Positions 50,793 to 60,050 are shown, numbered from the stretch's first letter. The stretch is 64,000 bases of DNA from Phyllobacterium lublinensis (GCF_020164435.1 NZ_JAIUDQ010000003.1:186001-250000), one strand, 5' to 3'. Program-made: numbers and translations. The notes: generated by a model from the letters alone, not told the origin.

Positions 50793-51257
50793 ATGGACGA
50801 TACGCAACGCTACCTGTGCGAAGCCATTGAACTTGCGCATGACAACATGAAGAGGGGTGGCAGGCCATTCGGTGCGGTCATCGTCAAGAATGGTGATGTT
50901 GTCGCGACAGGGGTAAACGAGATTCTCAGCACCAACGATCCCACGGCCCATGCGGAACTGACTGCTATCCGGGCCGCAAGCCAGAAGCTGGGCTCGGCGC
51001 GGCTTGACGGATGCGCCGTTTATGCGAGCGGTCATCCCTGTCCCATGTGTATGGCCGCGATGCGTCTCGCCGGGGTCGGCGAAGTGTACTATGCCTACTC
51101 AAACGAAGAAGGTGCGCCCTATGGTCTGTCTACCGCTGAGATATACACAGACCTCGCCAGGCCCTTTGGCGAGCAGACCATGAGGATCCGCCATGTGCCG
51201 GTCCGCCTCCAATCTGGTCCCGACCTTTATGTCGAATGGAATCGACGCCAGAACTAG
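50793..51257 (+). CDS. Nucleoside/guanine deaminase-like zinc protein
   Basis: Cytidine-deaminase-fold enzyme of 154 aa. The zinc site is HAE (TAHAELTAI) and PCxxC (HPCPMCMAAM). The long C-terminal region (EEGAPYGLSTAEIYTDLARP) resembles bacterial guanine deaminases (GuaD) more than tRNA adenosine deaminase TadA, so xanthine production is a plausible role upstream of the xdh genes at 62-64 kb. The ATG at 50793, with GGGAG upstream, is favoured; a longer form from 50778 overlaps the ankyrin stop. Confidence 0.82.
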   Translation: MDDTQRYLCEAIELAHDNMKRGGRPFGAVIVKNGDVVATGVNEILSTNDPTAHAELTAIRAASQKLGSARLDGCAVYASGHPCPMCMAAMRLAGVGEVYYAYSNEEGAPYGLSTAEIYTDLARPFGEQTMRIRHVPVRLQSGPDLYVEWNRRQN

Positions 51258-51423
51258 ATGAATTTTGCAATTTGCGCGCGCCCAAAATGACGAATATTTT
51301 CAAAGCTTAATGCTGTTTTACCCTGCTAATCGATTTGAATGGTGCAATGCAGCATTTTTCGATGGTGCTTGGCCGATTGATCGCGTAGACCTCTTTTATG
51401 CTCTGGCGGCATGGGAGGCTGCA

Positions 51424-54087
51424 ATGGTGAAATGGGTCTACACTTTCGGTGACGGCAAGGCAGAAGGATCGGCGGGCGACCGCGATCTTTTGGGAGGGAA
51501 AGGCGCCAATCTCGCCGAGATGTGCGCGCTTGGGCTCCCCGTTCCGCCCGGATTCACCATTACTGCCGAGGTCTGCAACCGGTTCTATGAAAATGACCGC
51601 CAATATCCCGAGACGCTTGAAACTGACGTAAAGCAGGCGCTCCAACATATAGCAGCCATTACCGGCCGTTCGTTCGGCAACAGGGAAAAGCCCTTGCTCG
51701 TGTCTGTCCGCTCGGGCGCACGTGCCTCCATGCCGGGCATGATGGATACCGTTCTCAATCTTGGTCTCAACGATGACACCGTCGAGGCAATTGCCCGCGA
51801 GAGCGGCGACCCAAGATTCGCCTATGACAGCTACCGCCGCTTCATTCAGATGTACTCGGATGTGGTGATGGGCCTTGATCATTCGGTGTTCGAGGAAATT
51901 CTCGAAGATACAAAGGCCGATCTCGGCCATGAGGTCGACACCGCATTGACCGCGGATGACTGGAAGCATGTCATCGCCCTCTACAAGGCGAAAATCGAGG
52001 AAGAACTCGAGGAGTCGTTTCCGCAGGATCCTGAAAAGCAGCTATGGGGGGCGATCGGCGCCGTCTTCTCAAGCTGGATGAATGCGCGCGCTATCACGTA
52101 TCGCCGCCTGCACAACATTCCGGAGAGCTGGGGAACGGCCGTCAACATTCAGGCCATGGTATTCGGTAATATGGGCGACCGGTCGGCCACGGGCGTTGCC
52201 TTCACGAGAAATCCGTCAACGGGTGAAAAGAAGCTCTACGGTGAGTTTCTGGTCAACGCACAGGGCGAGGACGTGGTGGCAGGTATTCGCACGCCTCAGA
52301 ACATAACCGAAGAAGCCCGCATCGCGGCCGGATCGGACAAGCCATCGCTTGAAAAAGTCATGCCGGCGGCGTTTGCCGAGTTCTGTGCCGTGTCGGAACG
52401 GCTCGAGAAACACTATGCCGATATGCAGGACCTTGAGTTCACAATCGAGAATGGCAAGCTCTGGATGTTGCAAACGCGTTCCGGCAAGCGAACTGCCAAG
52501 GCCGCATTGAAGATCGCCGTCGAGATGGCCGAGGAAGGGCTGATCACCCGCGACGAAGCAGTGTTGCGCATTGACCCGGCTTCGCTCGATCAGCTTCTTC
52601 ATCCGACGATCGACCCCAATGCCAAGCGCAATGTGATCGGCAGCGGGCTTCCTGCGTCACCGGGGGCAGCCTCCGGCGAAATCGTATTCTCGTCGGAGGA
52701 TGCGGAGCAGCTCAAATCAGAAGGCCGAAAAGCCATTCTTGTCCGCATAGAGACGAGCCCCGAAGACATCCACGGCATGCATGCATCAGAAGCCATTCTC
52801 ACCACCCGTGGCGGCATGACCAGCCACGCAGCGGTGGTTGCCCGCGGCATGGGCAAGCCTTGCGTGTCGGGTGCCGGTTCCTTGCGCGTCGACTACCGCA
52901 ACGAAACCTTGCTTGCCATGGGCGTTGTTTTGAAGAAGGGCGACATTATCACCATCGACGGCGGCACCGGGCAGGTGCTCAAGGGCACAGTGCCCATGCT
53001 GCAGCCAGAGCTGTCGGGCGATTTCGGCAAGATCATGGAATGGGCCGACGTGGCGCGACGCATGAGGGTGCGCGCCAATGCCGAAACGCCTGCCGATGCC
53101 CGCATGGCCCGCTCGTTTGGTGCTGAGGGCATCGGTCTGTGCCGCACCGAGCATATGTTCTTCGAGGGTGAGCGCATTATCGCCATGCGCGAGATGATCC
53201 TTGCGGACAATGAAAAGGGACGCCGCGCGGCACTCGACAAGCTGTTGCCGATGCAGCGCTCCGACTTTGCCGAACTGTTTGAAATCATGAACGGTCTGCC
53301 GGTCACGATTCGCCTGCTCGATCCACCTTTGCATGAGTTCCTGCCCAAGACGGAGGAGGAGATCGCAGAGGTAGCGGCAGCAATGAATGTCAGTGCCGAG
53401 AAATTGCGCGAGCGGACTGAGAGCTTGCATGAGTTCAACCCCATGCTCGGTCATCGCGGCTGCCGTCTTGCAATTTCCTATCCCGAGATCGCCGAAATGC
53501 AGGCGCGGGCAATCTTTGAAGCAGCGCTTCAGGCGGCGAAGTCAACCGGCGCGCCCGTGGAGCCGGAAATCATGGTACCGCTGGTTGGCCTGCGAGCCGA
53601 ACTCGATTTCGTGAAGGCACGGATCGATGCCGTAGCTGCCGACGTTATGAAAGAAGCCGATATCAAGATCAACTACCTGGTCGGAACGATGATCGAGTTG
53701 CCGCGCGCTGCGGTGCGGGCCCATTCAATCGCAGAGGTCGCCGAGTTTTTCTCGTTTGGGACCAATGACCTGACCCAAACCACCTTTGGTATCTCGCGCG
53801 ACGATGCATCTTCATTTTTGACGACCTATCAGACGAAAGGCATCATCGAGCAGGATCCCTTCGTGTCCATCGATGTGGATGGCGTCGGCGAACTGGTCAG
53901 GCTCGCCGTTGAGAAGGGCAGGGCCACCCGGCCAAACATCAAGCTCGGCATCTGCGGTGAACATGGCGGCGATCCAGCTTCCATCCATTTCTGTGAGGAA
54001 ACCGGGCTCGACTATGTCTCCTGCTCGCCGTTCCGGGTGCCGATTGCCCGTTTGGCAGCCGCACAGGCATCTGCGAAATCAAAATGA
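51424..54087 (+). CDS. ppdK: Pyruvate, phosphate dikinase
   Basis: Interconverts pyruvate, ATP and Pi with PEP, AMP and PPi (887 aa). The N-terminal ATP-grasp domain shows GDRDLLGGKGANLAEM and GARASMPGMMDTVLNLG. The phospho-histidine loop is in LTTRGGMTSHAAVVARGMGKP (catalytic His near 456). The C-terminal PEP-binding barrel has GRATRPNIKLGICGEHGGDP. The start is preferred over codons up to 51265 because a good GGGAGG precedes it and the protein length is standard. A terminator follows. Confidence 0.97.
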   Translation: MVKWVYTFGDGKAEGSAGDRDLLGGKGANLAEMCALGLPVPPGFTITAEVCNRFYENDRQYPETLETDVKQALQHIAAITGRSFGNREKPLLVSVRSGARASMPGMMDTVLNLGLNDDTVEAIARESGDPRFAYDSYRRFIQMYSDVVMGLDHSVFEEILEDTKADLGHEVDTALTADDWKHVIALYKAKIEEELEESFPQDPEKQLWGAIGAVFSSWMNARAITYRRLHNIPESWGTAVNIQAMVFGNMGDRSATGVAFTRNPSTGEKKLYGEFLVNAQGEDVVAGIRTPQNITEEARIAAGSDKPSLEKVMPAAFAEFCAVSERLEKHYADMQDLEFTIENGKLWMLQTRSGKRTAKAALKIAVEMAEEGLITRDEAVLRIDPASLDQLLHPTIDPNAKRNVIGSGLPASPGAASGEIVFSSEDAEQLKSEGRKAILVRIETSPEDIHGMHASEAILTTRGGMTSHAAVVARGMGKPCVSGAGSLRVDYRNETLLAMGVVLKKGDIITIDGGTGQVLKGTVPMLQPELSGDFGKIMEWADVARRMRVRANAETPADARMARSFGAEGIGLCRTEHMFFEGERIIAMREMILADNEKGRRAALDKLLPMQRSDFAELFEIMNGLPVTIRLLDPPLHEFLPKTEEEIAEVAAAMNVSAEKLRERTESLHEFNPMLGHRGCRLAISYPEIAEMQARAIFEAALQAAKSTGAPVEPEIMVPLVGLRAELDFVKARIDAVAADVMKEADIKINYLVGTMIELPRAAVRAHSIAEVAEFFSFGTNDLTQTTFGISRDDASSFLTTYQTKGIIEQDPFVSIDVDGVGELVRLAVEKGRATRPNIKLGICGEHGGDPASIHFCEETGLDYVSCSPFRVPIARLAAAQASAKSK

Positions 54088-54108
54088 ATCGATAAGCGAT
54101 CCTGCCAC

Positions 54109-54150
54109 AAATCCGCTCCGATCTCCCCATCTATCTCGGGGCGGATTTTT
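54109..54150 (+). terminator. Intrinsic terminator after ppdK
   Basis: A 13-bp stem (AAATCCGCTCCGA / TCGGGGCGGATTT, one T-G pair) closes a 14-nt loop and ends in a run of T's. It lies 22 bp after the stop and 7 bp before the next start, so the U-run occupies the position where a Shine-Dalgarno would lie. Confidence 0.85.
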
Positions 54151-54156
54151 CCCGAC

Positions 54157-54918
54157 ATGGATCGCATCGTGCACAAACTTTCCGCTATTCTGGCAATTCC
54201 CGTCCTCGTTCTATCGGCAAACATCGCATTGGCGCGCACCGATGCCCACTATGTTGAGCCGAAGCTGCATATCGCCAAGGGTGGCAAGGTTGCGCCACAG
54301 GTAGCCCTGACGCTGGATGCATGCTCTGGCCAGACAGACCTGCGGATACTGAATATGCTCGTGGAAAATCGCATTCCGGCGACCATTTTCGTCACTGGCC
54401 GATGGCTGCGGCGCAACGCCGGGTCATTGGCGCTTATGAAGGCGCATCCGGACCTTTTCGAGCTTGAGAACCACGGCCTTGACCATGTTCCGGCAATCGA
54501 CAATCAGCCGACGATGTTCGGTTTGAGAACAGCCGGGTCGCTGGCTGCCGTCCGCGCGGAAATCGAAGGCGGTGAGAAGGCGATGACCACAGCGACATTG
54601 ACGAAGCCAGCTTGGTATCGCGACGCAACGGCACGCTACAGCAATGATGCGATTACGCTCGCCCATCAGATGGGATATCGAGTGGCCGGTTATTCCTTGA
54701 ATGCTGACGCGGGAGCGTCATTGCTGGCGGGGCAAGTGGAGAAGCGCATTGCTGCTGCCAGGGACGGCGATGTCATCATTGCCCACATCAATCAGCCGAC
54801 GCGCGCGTCTGGCGAGGGGGTCGTCAAAGGCATCCTGGCCCTGAAGCAGAAGGGTTTCCGGTTCGTGCGCCTGGAAGACGTCGAGGAATTCGACAATCCG
54901 GTGCAGCCCGGCGTCTGA
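54157..54918 (+). CDS. Polysaccharide deacetylase family protein, exported
   Basis: NodB-homology protein of 253 aa with a signal peptide (about 1-26, LANIALARTDA). The catalytic layout is incomplete relative to canonical NodB: the TFDD position reads TLDA (one Asp), while the second motif ENHGLDHVPA keeps the HxxxH pair. Whether it is active is open. The start lacks a Shine-Dalgarno because the ppdK terminator lies directly upstream; a GTG 12 bp further in is an alternative. Confidence 0.8.
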   Translation: MDRIVHKLSAILAIPVLVLSANIALARTDAHYVEPKLHIAKGGKVAPQVALTLDACSGQTDLRILNMLVENRIPATIFVTGRWLRRNAGSLALMKAHPDLFELENHGLDHVPAIDNQPTMFGLRTAGSLAAVRAEIEGGEKAMTTATLTKPAWYRDATARYSNDAITLAHQMGYRVAGYSLNADAGASLLAGQVEKRIAAARDGDVIIAHINQPTRASGEGVVKGILALKQKGFRFVRLEDVEEFDNPVQPGV

Positions 54919-54950
54919 TTTCTTCTTGACCAGCGCGGGGCATAACGAAA

Positions 54951-54981
54951 GGCAGCTTCCAAGCTGCCCCTTCACTTTTAA
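54951..54981. terminator. Hairpin between deacetylase and aminotransferase
   Basis: GGCAGCTT-CC-AAGCTGCC (18-bp near-palindrome) followed by CCTTCACTTTTAA sits between convergent genes. It could serve both strands. Confidence 0.7.
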
Positions 54982-54987
54982 CGGTCG

Positions 54988-56382
54988 TTACTGCGCCCGC
55001 AGCCGGTTCTTCTCCACATGCGCCTCCGTATCGGCCAATGCCAATTCGAAGCGGTTGAAGAGTTCGTTGAGTTCGTCCTCGGTAATGATCATCGGCGGAC
55101 AAAAGGCGATCGTGTCGCCAAGGGCCCGAAGAACGGCACCATGTCCTTCCAGGAACTTCGAAAGAATTGTTCCAACGCCGTGGGCTGGATCGAAGGAACG
55201 TTTCGTAGCCTTGTCAGCAACCATTTCCACAGCGCCAACAAGTCCGCTCGAACGAACCTCGCCGACGAGCGGATGATCTTTGATCTTGCGCAATCGGGCC
55301 TCGAAGGTCGGTGTCAGGCCGCGAACATACTCAACAATGTTTCGGCGCTGGTAAATCTCGATGGCCTTTACGCCAAGAGCACAGCCGACAGGATGGCCAC
55401 CATAGGTGAAGCCATGGCCGAATGTGCCGATCTGGGCGCTGTGGTCGACATAGGCCTGGTAAAGATCTTCCGGCACCAGAACCGCGCCGAGGGGGGCGTA
55501 GGCTGCAGTCAGCTGTTTGGCGGCAGAGATGGTTGTCGGGGTCATGCCAACAGTCTGGCTTCCCCACCAGTTGCCGGTGCGGCCAAACCCGTTGATCACC
55601 TCGTCGGCGATGATAAGAATATCATGTTCGCGCAGGATGGGTTCGATGGCTGCGAAATAACCGGAAGGCGGAACGATAACGCCGCCGGCGCCCATGACAG
55701 GCTCGGCGATGAAGGCGGCAATTGTCTCAGGTCCTTCGCGTTCGATCATATCTTTCAATGACTTGGCAAGGCGAGCCACAAACTCGCCCTCGGATTCGCC
55801 TGCCTGGCCAAAGCGGTAGAAATGCGGGCAATCCGTGTGCAGGACGCCCTCGACGGGCAGATCCCAGCCCTTGTGATTGCCGGGCAGACCGGTCAGCGAT
55901 GCGGCCATCACCGTGACGCCGTGATAGGCCTTGATGCGGGAGATGATCTTCTTCTTTTTGGGCCGTCCCATTACATTGTTATAGTACCAGGCAAGCTTCA
56001 CCTGCGTGTCGTTCGCCTCGGAACCGGACGAGGTATAGAACACTTTGGAAATCGGTATCGGAGCGATTTCCTTAAGCTTTTCAGCAAGTTCAGTGGCCGG
56101 CTCCATGCCTTTCCCGCCAAAGAGGTGGTAATAGGGCAATGTGCGCATCTGTTCGTTGGCGGCCTCGATCATCTCCTCATCGCCAAAGCCGAGACCGGCG
56201 CACCAGAGGCCGGACATACCCTCGATATATTCCTTGCCCTGCGTGTCGTAGAGATAGACGCCCTTGCCATGCCCCATCACCAGCGGACCGGTTTCGGCGA
56301 GCTTGTGCAAAGGGGTATAAGGATGAAGGACCGCGTTTATATCGCGCTGCTGGACATTCGTAAGGGGAAGGCTGACCGCCAT
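54988..56382 (-). CDS. Class III aminotransferase (omega-amino acid/pyruvate type)
   Basis: PLP-dependent aminotransferase of 464 aa. The PLP lysine is in TTISAAKQLTAAYAPLGA, with IIADEVINGFGRTGNWWG as the aspartate segment and FYTSSGSEANDTQVKLAWYY and HGFTYGGHPVGCA as further signatures. Such enzymes use putrescine, beta-alanine, taurine or similar amines with pyruvate; the substrate is unknown. Upstream on the same strand, about 225 bp away, lies a small unknown gene. Confidence 0.92.
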   Translation of the reverse strand: MAVSLPLTNVQQRDINAVLHPYTPLHKLAETGPLVMGHGKGVYLYDTQGKEYIEGMSGLWCAGLGFGDEEMIEAANEQMRTLPYYHLFGGKGMEPATELAEKLKEIAPIPISKVFYTSSGSEANDTQVKLAWYYNNVMGRPKKKKIISRIKAYHGVTVMAASLTGLPGNHKGWDLPVEGVLHTDCPHFYRFGQAGESEGEFVARLAKSLKDMIEREGPETIAAFIAEPVMGAGGVIVPPSGYFAAIEPILREHDILIIADEVINGFGRTGNWWGSQTVGMTPTTISAAKQLTAAYAPLGAVLVPEDLYQAYVDHSAQIGTFGHGFTYGGHPVGCALGVKAIEIYQRRNIVEYVRGLTPTFEARLRKIKDHPLVGEVRSSGLVGAVEMVADKATKRSFDPAHGVGTILSKFLEGHGAVLRALGDTIAFCPPMIITEDELNELFNRFELALADTEAHVEKNRLRAQ

Positions 56383-56606
56383 GGCATGACTCCGGCTTTG
56401 AGAGGATAAGCAACCTTAACGGGACTTGCCACCGAGAGCAAAGCCCGGTTGCGAGAAATCATGCCGCAACCAGACTAATCAAATTTTCAACTCAAGGTGC
56501 AAAATTTTGGCCCGAATTCGCCGATTCTTCTGCAGGATTCGCCAAACTACATGCGATTTCTCGTCACTCACGGAGAAAACTGCGCCAATTCAGCGTGGGC
56601 GCGTCC

Positions 56607-56948
56607 TCAAGGGCGCTGCCCCTTCATGACGGCCGCGAAATCCTGGCCAAGCTTGCTGAGCAGCGCGTTCTCTCCCTGATCCGAACTCACGGTCAGGCTG
56701 GTCCCATCATTGCCAAGCATGACGAACACCATCTGCTCCGTTGCGCCGTCGGAGACCGAGATCGCCGCAACGCGCTGTTGGGCACTATCTTCAGGAGCCC
56801 TGATATTGAAAATCAGTTCCCCGCCTACGAGATCGGCAGCCTTGCGCAAGGCACCCTCAAATCCATCGGCAACGATGTCCTGAGCGCCAAGCGCCAGTTC
56901 AATTTCGACTACTTCAAGCGAAACCGCTTTGCCAGCGTCCGGCATCAT
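56607..56948 (-). CDS. Small protein of unknown function
   Basis: A 113-aa ORF with GAGG six bases before the ATG at 56948. The sequence has an alternating hydrophobic pattern, a Gly-Asp rich middle (VGGELIFNIRAPED) and a C-terminal helix (NALLSKLGQDFAAVMKGQ). It has no signal peptide, no cysteines and no recognised domain. An upstream in-frame extension to 57029 is less credible. It may share a transcript with the aminotransferase, although 225 bp separates them. Confidence 0.55.
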   Translation of the reverse strand: MMPDAGKAVSLEVVEIELALGAQDIVADGFEGALRKAADLVGGELIFNIRAPEDSAQQRVAAISVSDGATEQMVFVMLGNDGTSLTVSSDQGENALLSKLGQDFAAVMKGQRP

Positions 56949-57571
56949 ATTCGGCCTCGTCATTCTGTTCTGCGAAGGCGGTCTGCGTTCCGCCATCTGT
57001 TTTTTCCCTTGGGTACTTACCCAAATCACCGCTGCAATGATGTCAGCAGTGTGACGCCTGATCCACTCATAAAGTGTAAACGGCGTAAATGCAGTCAGAG
57101 GTTGCCCACCTAGATCAAGGTATTAAAGGGCCGTCACGCAGATTGCATCCGGCAAGATTGGTGTTGTCGTGAGCAGCCGTTGCATGACACGGACGTCGAT
57201 GCACAATTTCATTTTTAACCGACACACAATTTATATCGAGAGATATTTACTTTATTACGCTCCGGAAAAGTCAATTGAAGGCAATATTGTCGCTATTACT
57301 GCCGACGATTCTGCCTTGTGCCTGCAACGGTTCCGATTCCAATTCTATCGAAGCCACGACACTGTGGACTCCCCTGCAAATGGGTCCTCGGGTCAAGCCC
57401 GAGGATGACGAAGGGGAAGGTGTTCTACGATTGCCGGAGAAGAGGGTGCTTCATGATCGCCGGACAGGGAGCACGTAAAGTGACGCAGTGATAGCGTGGC
57501 GATGTCTGTCGCTTGCGTCGTTGCATTTATGCGATTAGCTGTTGGCACGATCAACAGCACGCCAGGATCCC
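56949..57571. other. Intergenic region with rhizobial-type repeat hairpin
   Basis: About 620 bp without a convincing gene. The first half is relatively A+T-rich (57180-57280) with a weak palindrome ATATC-GAGA-GATAT (57233-57246). A dispersed-repeat hairpin lies at 57385-57405. The right end holds the ribosome site (AGGA) of the DUF1499 gene. Short ORFs here have no coding character. Confidence 0.5.
57385..57405. repeat. Palindromic dispersed-repeat hairpin
   Basis: TCCTCGGG-TCAAG-CCCGAGGA forms an 8-bp stem followed by TGACGAAGGGGAAGGTG. This motif is of the kind found many times in intergenic regions of Rhizobiales genomes. It could act as a terminator-like or mRNA-stability element; copy number cannot be judged from this window. 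Confidence 0.6.
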
Positions 57572-58372
57572 ATGCGACCGCATCTTCGACGCCGCCAATC
57601 GATTTCCGCAAAATGGTCGGTGCGGGTCGCCTTTCTCTCGGCGATCCTGTTTGTCCTGTCGGCGCTCGGCCATCGATTCGAGCGCATCGAGACGCCGGAG
57701 TTCCTCTGGCTGCTTGCAATCGTTGCCGGGCTCGCATTGCTGGCATTGCTGCTCAGCCTCAAGGGGTTTACCAGCATCTGGCGCCGGGGCGATCGCGGAT
57801 TCCCGAGTGCATTCTGGGGCACCATCATAGCGCTCGTCGTGCTGGCCCCCTTTGTCACGACACTCTATCAGGCACTTGCACTTCCAACGATCTACGATGT
57901 TTCGACGGACCTGACCGACCCGCCGGAGCTTTTTGCCGCTGCCGGCCAGCGCACCAGCCAGATGAATCCATTGGTCAACGACGAAGACAGCCGCGGCCTC
58001 CAGTCGAGCGCGTACCCCGAAGTGACGGGACGCCGCTATGAGGGCTCTCCCGACCGGATACTGACCGCCGTCAACACCGTTATCGCCAACAATGGATGGA
58101 CGATGGTCGAGCAGAAGGGCGAGCCAGGCGTGGATGAGGAAATCCTGCTTGAGGTGGTGGCACGGACCTGGCTTCTGGGTTTTACCGGCGACGTGGTCAT
58201 TCGGCTGACCGATGAAGGCGAGACCACCTATGTCGATATGCGCTCGGTCTCCCGCTACGGTATCCATGACCTCGGCGAGAATGCCGATCGCATCATTACC
58301 TTCTTGGCGGCGCTCGACGCCGAAGTCCAGAGTGCCCAGCCGGAAGAGGAAACGACCCAGCCGGCGCAGTAA
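57572..58372 (+). CDS. DUF1499 family membrane protein
   Basis: A 266-aa protein with two or three hydrophobic segments in its first 100 residues (about 20-35, 48-65 and 85-105) and a C-terminal DUF1499 domain (GRRYEGSPDRILTAVNTVIA, EVVARTWLLGFTGDVVIRL, VDMRSVSRYGIHDLGENADR). DUF1499 function is unknown. AGGA precedes the ATG, which is chosen over an upstream TTG. The C-terminus is Glu/Gln-rich. Confidence 0.88.
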   Translation: MRPHLRRRQSISAKWSVRVAFLSAILFVLSALGHRFERIETPEFLWLLAIVAGLALLALLLSLKGFTSIWRRGDRGFPSAFWGTIIALVVLAPFVTTLYQALALPTIYDVSTDLTDPPELFAAAGQRTSQMNPLVNDEDSRGLQSSAYPEVTGRRYEGSPDRILTAVNTVIANNGWTMVEQKGEPGVDEEILLEVVARTWLLGFTGDVVIRLTDEGETTYVDMRSVSRYGIHDLGENADRIITFLAALDAEVQSAQPEEETTQPAQ

Positions 58373-58395
58373 GGCGAACCACGCACAGCGCCATC

Positions 58396-59295
58396 TTACC
58401 AGTAAATACCGTCAATCGCCGGATTGCCCTCGGTCTGCACGAGACCACGCGCCACCATGTCCTCGAGGTGGGCCAACATCGACAATGCAGCCGCTCCGTG
58501 CAATCTCGGATCGGTTTCACGGTAGATCACCTTGACCATGGCGGGAATCGTCCGGTCGCCGGCCTTGACGCGCTCCAATATCGCGCGTTCGCGCATCTTC
58601 CTGTGGGCTTTCAGGCCGCGCACGAATGTCTTTGGCTTTGTAACCGGGCCGCCGTGCCCGGGGAGATAGACGCGGTCATGGCGCTCGAGCAGGCGGTCCA
58701 GCGACGCCATGTAGTCCGACATCGACCCGTCGGGGGGCGCGACGATGGATGTTGCCCAGGCCATGACATGGTCGGCGGAAAACAGGATGCCCGTTCCCTC
58801 CAGCGCAAACACGACATGATTTGCAGTGTGGCCCGGGGTGTGCACGGCGCGGATGGTCCAGCCGTCACCCTCGATGAGGCCGCCATCGGGCACCGCGATG
58901 TCCGGCGCGAAATCCGTGTCGCCGCTTGCATCCAGCAGGTTCACCTCGCCCGTATGCAGCGCACGCGCCGGGCGATGCCGCCCCTCCGCCACGACGAGCG
59001 CGCCGAGTTCGTCCTTCATCCGGGTAGCAAGCGGCGAGTGGTCCCTGTGCGTGTGGCTGACAAGGATATGGCTGACCGGCCTGCCGGCGATTGCACGGTG
59101 AAGCGCAGCCTGGTGCGCATCATCGATGGGGCCTGGATCGATCAGCGCCAGGGTGTCTTCACCAATCAGGTAGGTATTGGTGCCGTGGAATGTGAAAGGA
59201 CTGGGATTGTTGACGGTGATTCGTTTGACTTTCGGCGCAATATCCACGGCTTCGCCATAGCGTGGCGCAAATTGACTGTCGAAAACGAGGGACAT
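58396..59295 (-). CDS. Metallo-beta-lactamase-fold hydrolase
   Basis: MBL-fold enzyme of 299 aa. The metal motif HxHxDH is in VSHTHRDHSPLA. GWTIRAVHTPGHTANH and LFSADHVMAWATS supply the further ligands. The arrangement resembles LACTB2/glyoxalase-II-like hydrolases, including endoribonuclease types. A C-terminal winged-helix-like part ends in VARGLVQTEGNPAIDGIYW. The substrate is unknown. It converges on the DUF1499 gene and diverges from bioY. Confidence 0.92.
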   Translation of the reverse strand: MSLVFDSQFAPRYGEAVDIAPKVKRITVNNPSPFTFHGTNTYLIGEDTLALIDPGPIDDAHQAALHRAIAGRPVSHILVSHTHRDHSPLATRMKDELGALVVAEGRHRPARALHTGEVNLLDASGDTDFAPDIAVPDGGLIEGDGWTIRAVHTPGHTANHVVFALEGTGILFSADHVMAWATSIVAPPDGSMSDYMASLDRLLERHDRVYLPGHGGPVTKPKTFVRGLKAHRKMRERAILERVKAGDRTIPAMVKVIYRETDPRLHGAAALSMLAHLEDMVARGLVQTEGNPAIDGIYW

Positions 59296-59417
59296 GAACG
59301 GATACTACCTTTGTGGGACTTTCGACGTATTGCAGTGCGGCATAAACCCCAATATACCGTTTTCATACATGGCGAAAGCGAAGGTCGTAATGACCGCCAG
59401 TTCCGGAGGATAGACAG

Positions 59418-60005
59418 ATGATCGTTGCACAGACCCGTTCCCTCGCAGAAGAATTCCAACCGGAGGGCCAGCTCGCCAAGGCGGTCTGGTATGTCTCGCT
59501 CGCGCTCGCCGGCACCGCGCTGATGACCCTTGCGGCCAAGACCAAGGTCGACATGGTCTTCGTCAACGTGACGATGCAGACATTCGCGCTATTCGCCATT
59601 TCCGCGGCCTATGGTTCGCGTCTCGCCGTCGCCACCATGGCGCTTTACCTTCTCGAAGGTGCGCTCGGCATGCCGGTCTTCACCGGGACGCCGGAAAAAG
59701 GCATTGGCCTTGCTTACATGGTCGGACCGACGGGGGGCTATCTTCTGTCCTATCTCGCTGCAGCCTGGATTGTTGGCCGTGCCGCCGACAAGGGCTTAGC
59801 CCGCAATCCGCTCGCTCTTGGCGCGGCCATGTTTGCGGCTGAGATCGTGGTTCTCGGCATGGGCTTCCTGTGGATGGCCTATCTCTTCGGTTTCGAGAAG
59901 GCGTTCACCTTCGGTGTCGGCCCGTTCATCATCGCCGATGTGCTGAAGCTGGCGCTGGCAGCTGCCATTGTTCCGGCCGTAGGATCCCTGTTCAAGCGCC
60001 GGTAA
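59418..60005 (+). CDS. bioY: Biotin transporter BioY (ECF S-component)
   Basis: Six-span biotin-binding membrane protein of 195 aa. Family features are FALFAISAAYGSRLAVATMALYL (split over spans), LEGALGMPVFTGTPEKGIGLAYMVGPTGGYL and the C-terminal FGVGPFIIADVLKLALAA. GGAGG lies 12 bp before the ATG. No bioM/bioN genes are adjacent, so it either acts alone, as some BioY do, or uses a remote energising module. I saw no canonical BioR box upstream. Confidence 0.95.
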   Translation: MIVAQTRSLAEEFQPEGQLAKAVWYVSLALAGTALMTLAAKTKVDMVFVNVTMQTFALFAISAAYGSRLAVATMALYLLEGALGMPVFTGTPEKGIGLAYMVGPTGGYLLSYLAAAWIVGRAADKGLARNPLALGAAMFAAEIVVLGMGFLWMAYLFGFEKAFTFGVGPFIIADVLKLALAAAIVPAVGSLFKRR

Positions 60006-60020
60006 GGTGCACACCGAAAT

Positions 60021-60050
60021 GGCGCCGGTACGTCCGGCGCCTACTTTTAT
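60021..60050 (+). terminator. Intrinsic terminator after bioY
   Basis: GGCGCCGG-TACGT-CCGGCGCC is a perfect 8-bp stem with a 5-nt loop followed by TACTTTTAT. It lies 15 bp after the bioY stop and separates it from the microprotein pair. Confidence 0.85.

Noticed and set aside
57169..57408. 79-codon ORF in the AT-rich spacer
   Set aside because: Amino acid composition is random-like, it has no Shine-Dalgarno and it reads through a palindromic repeat.
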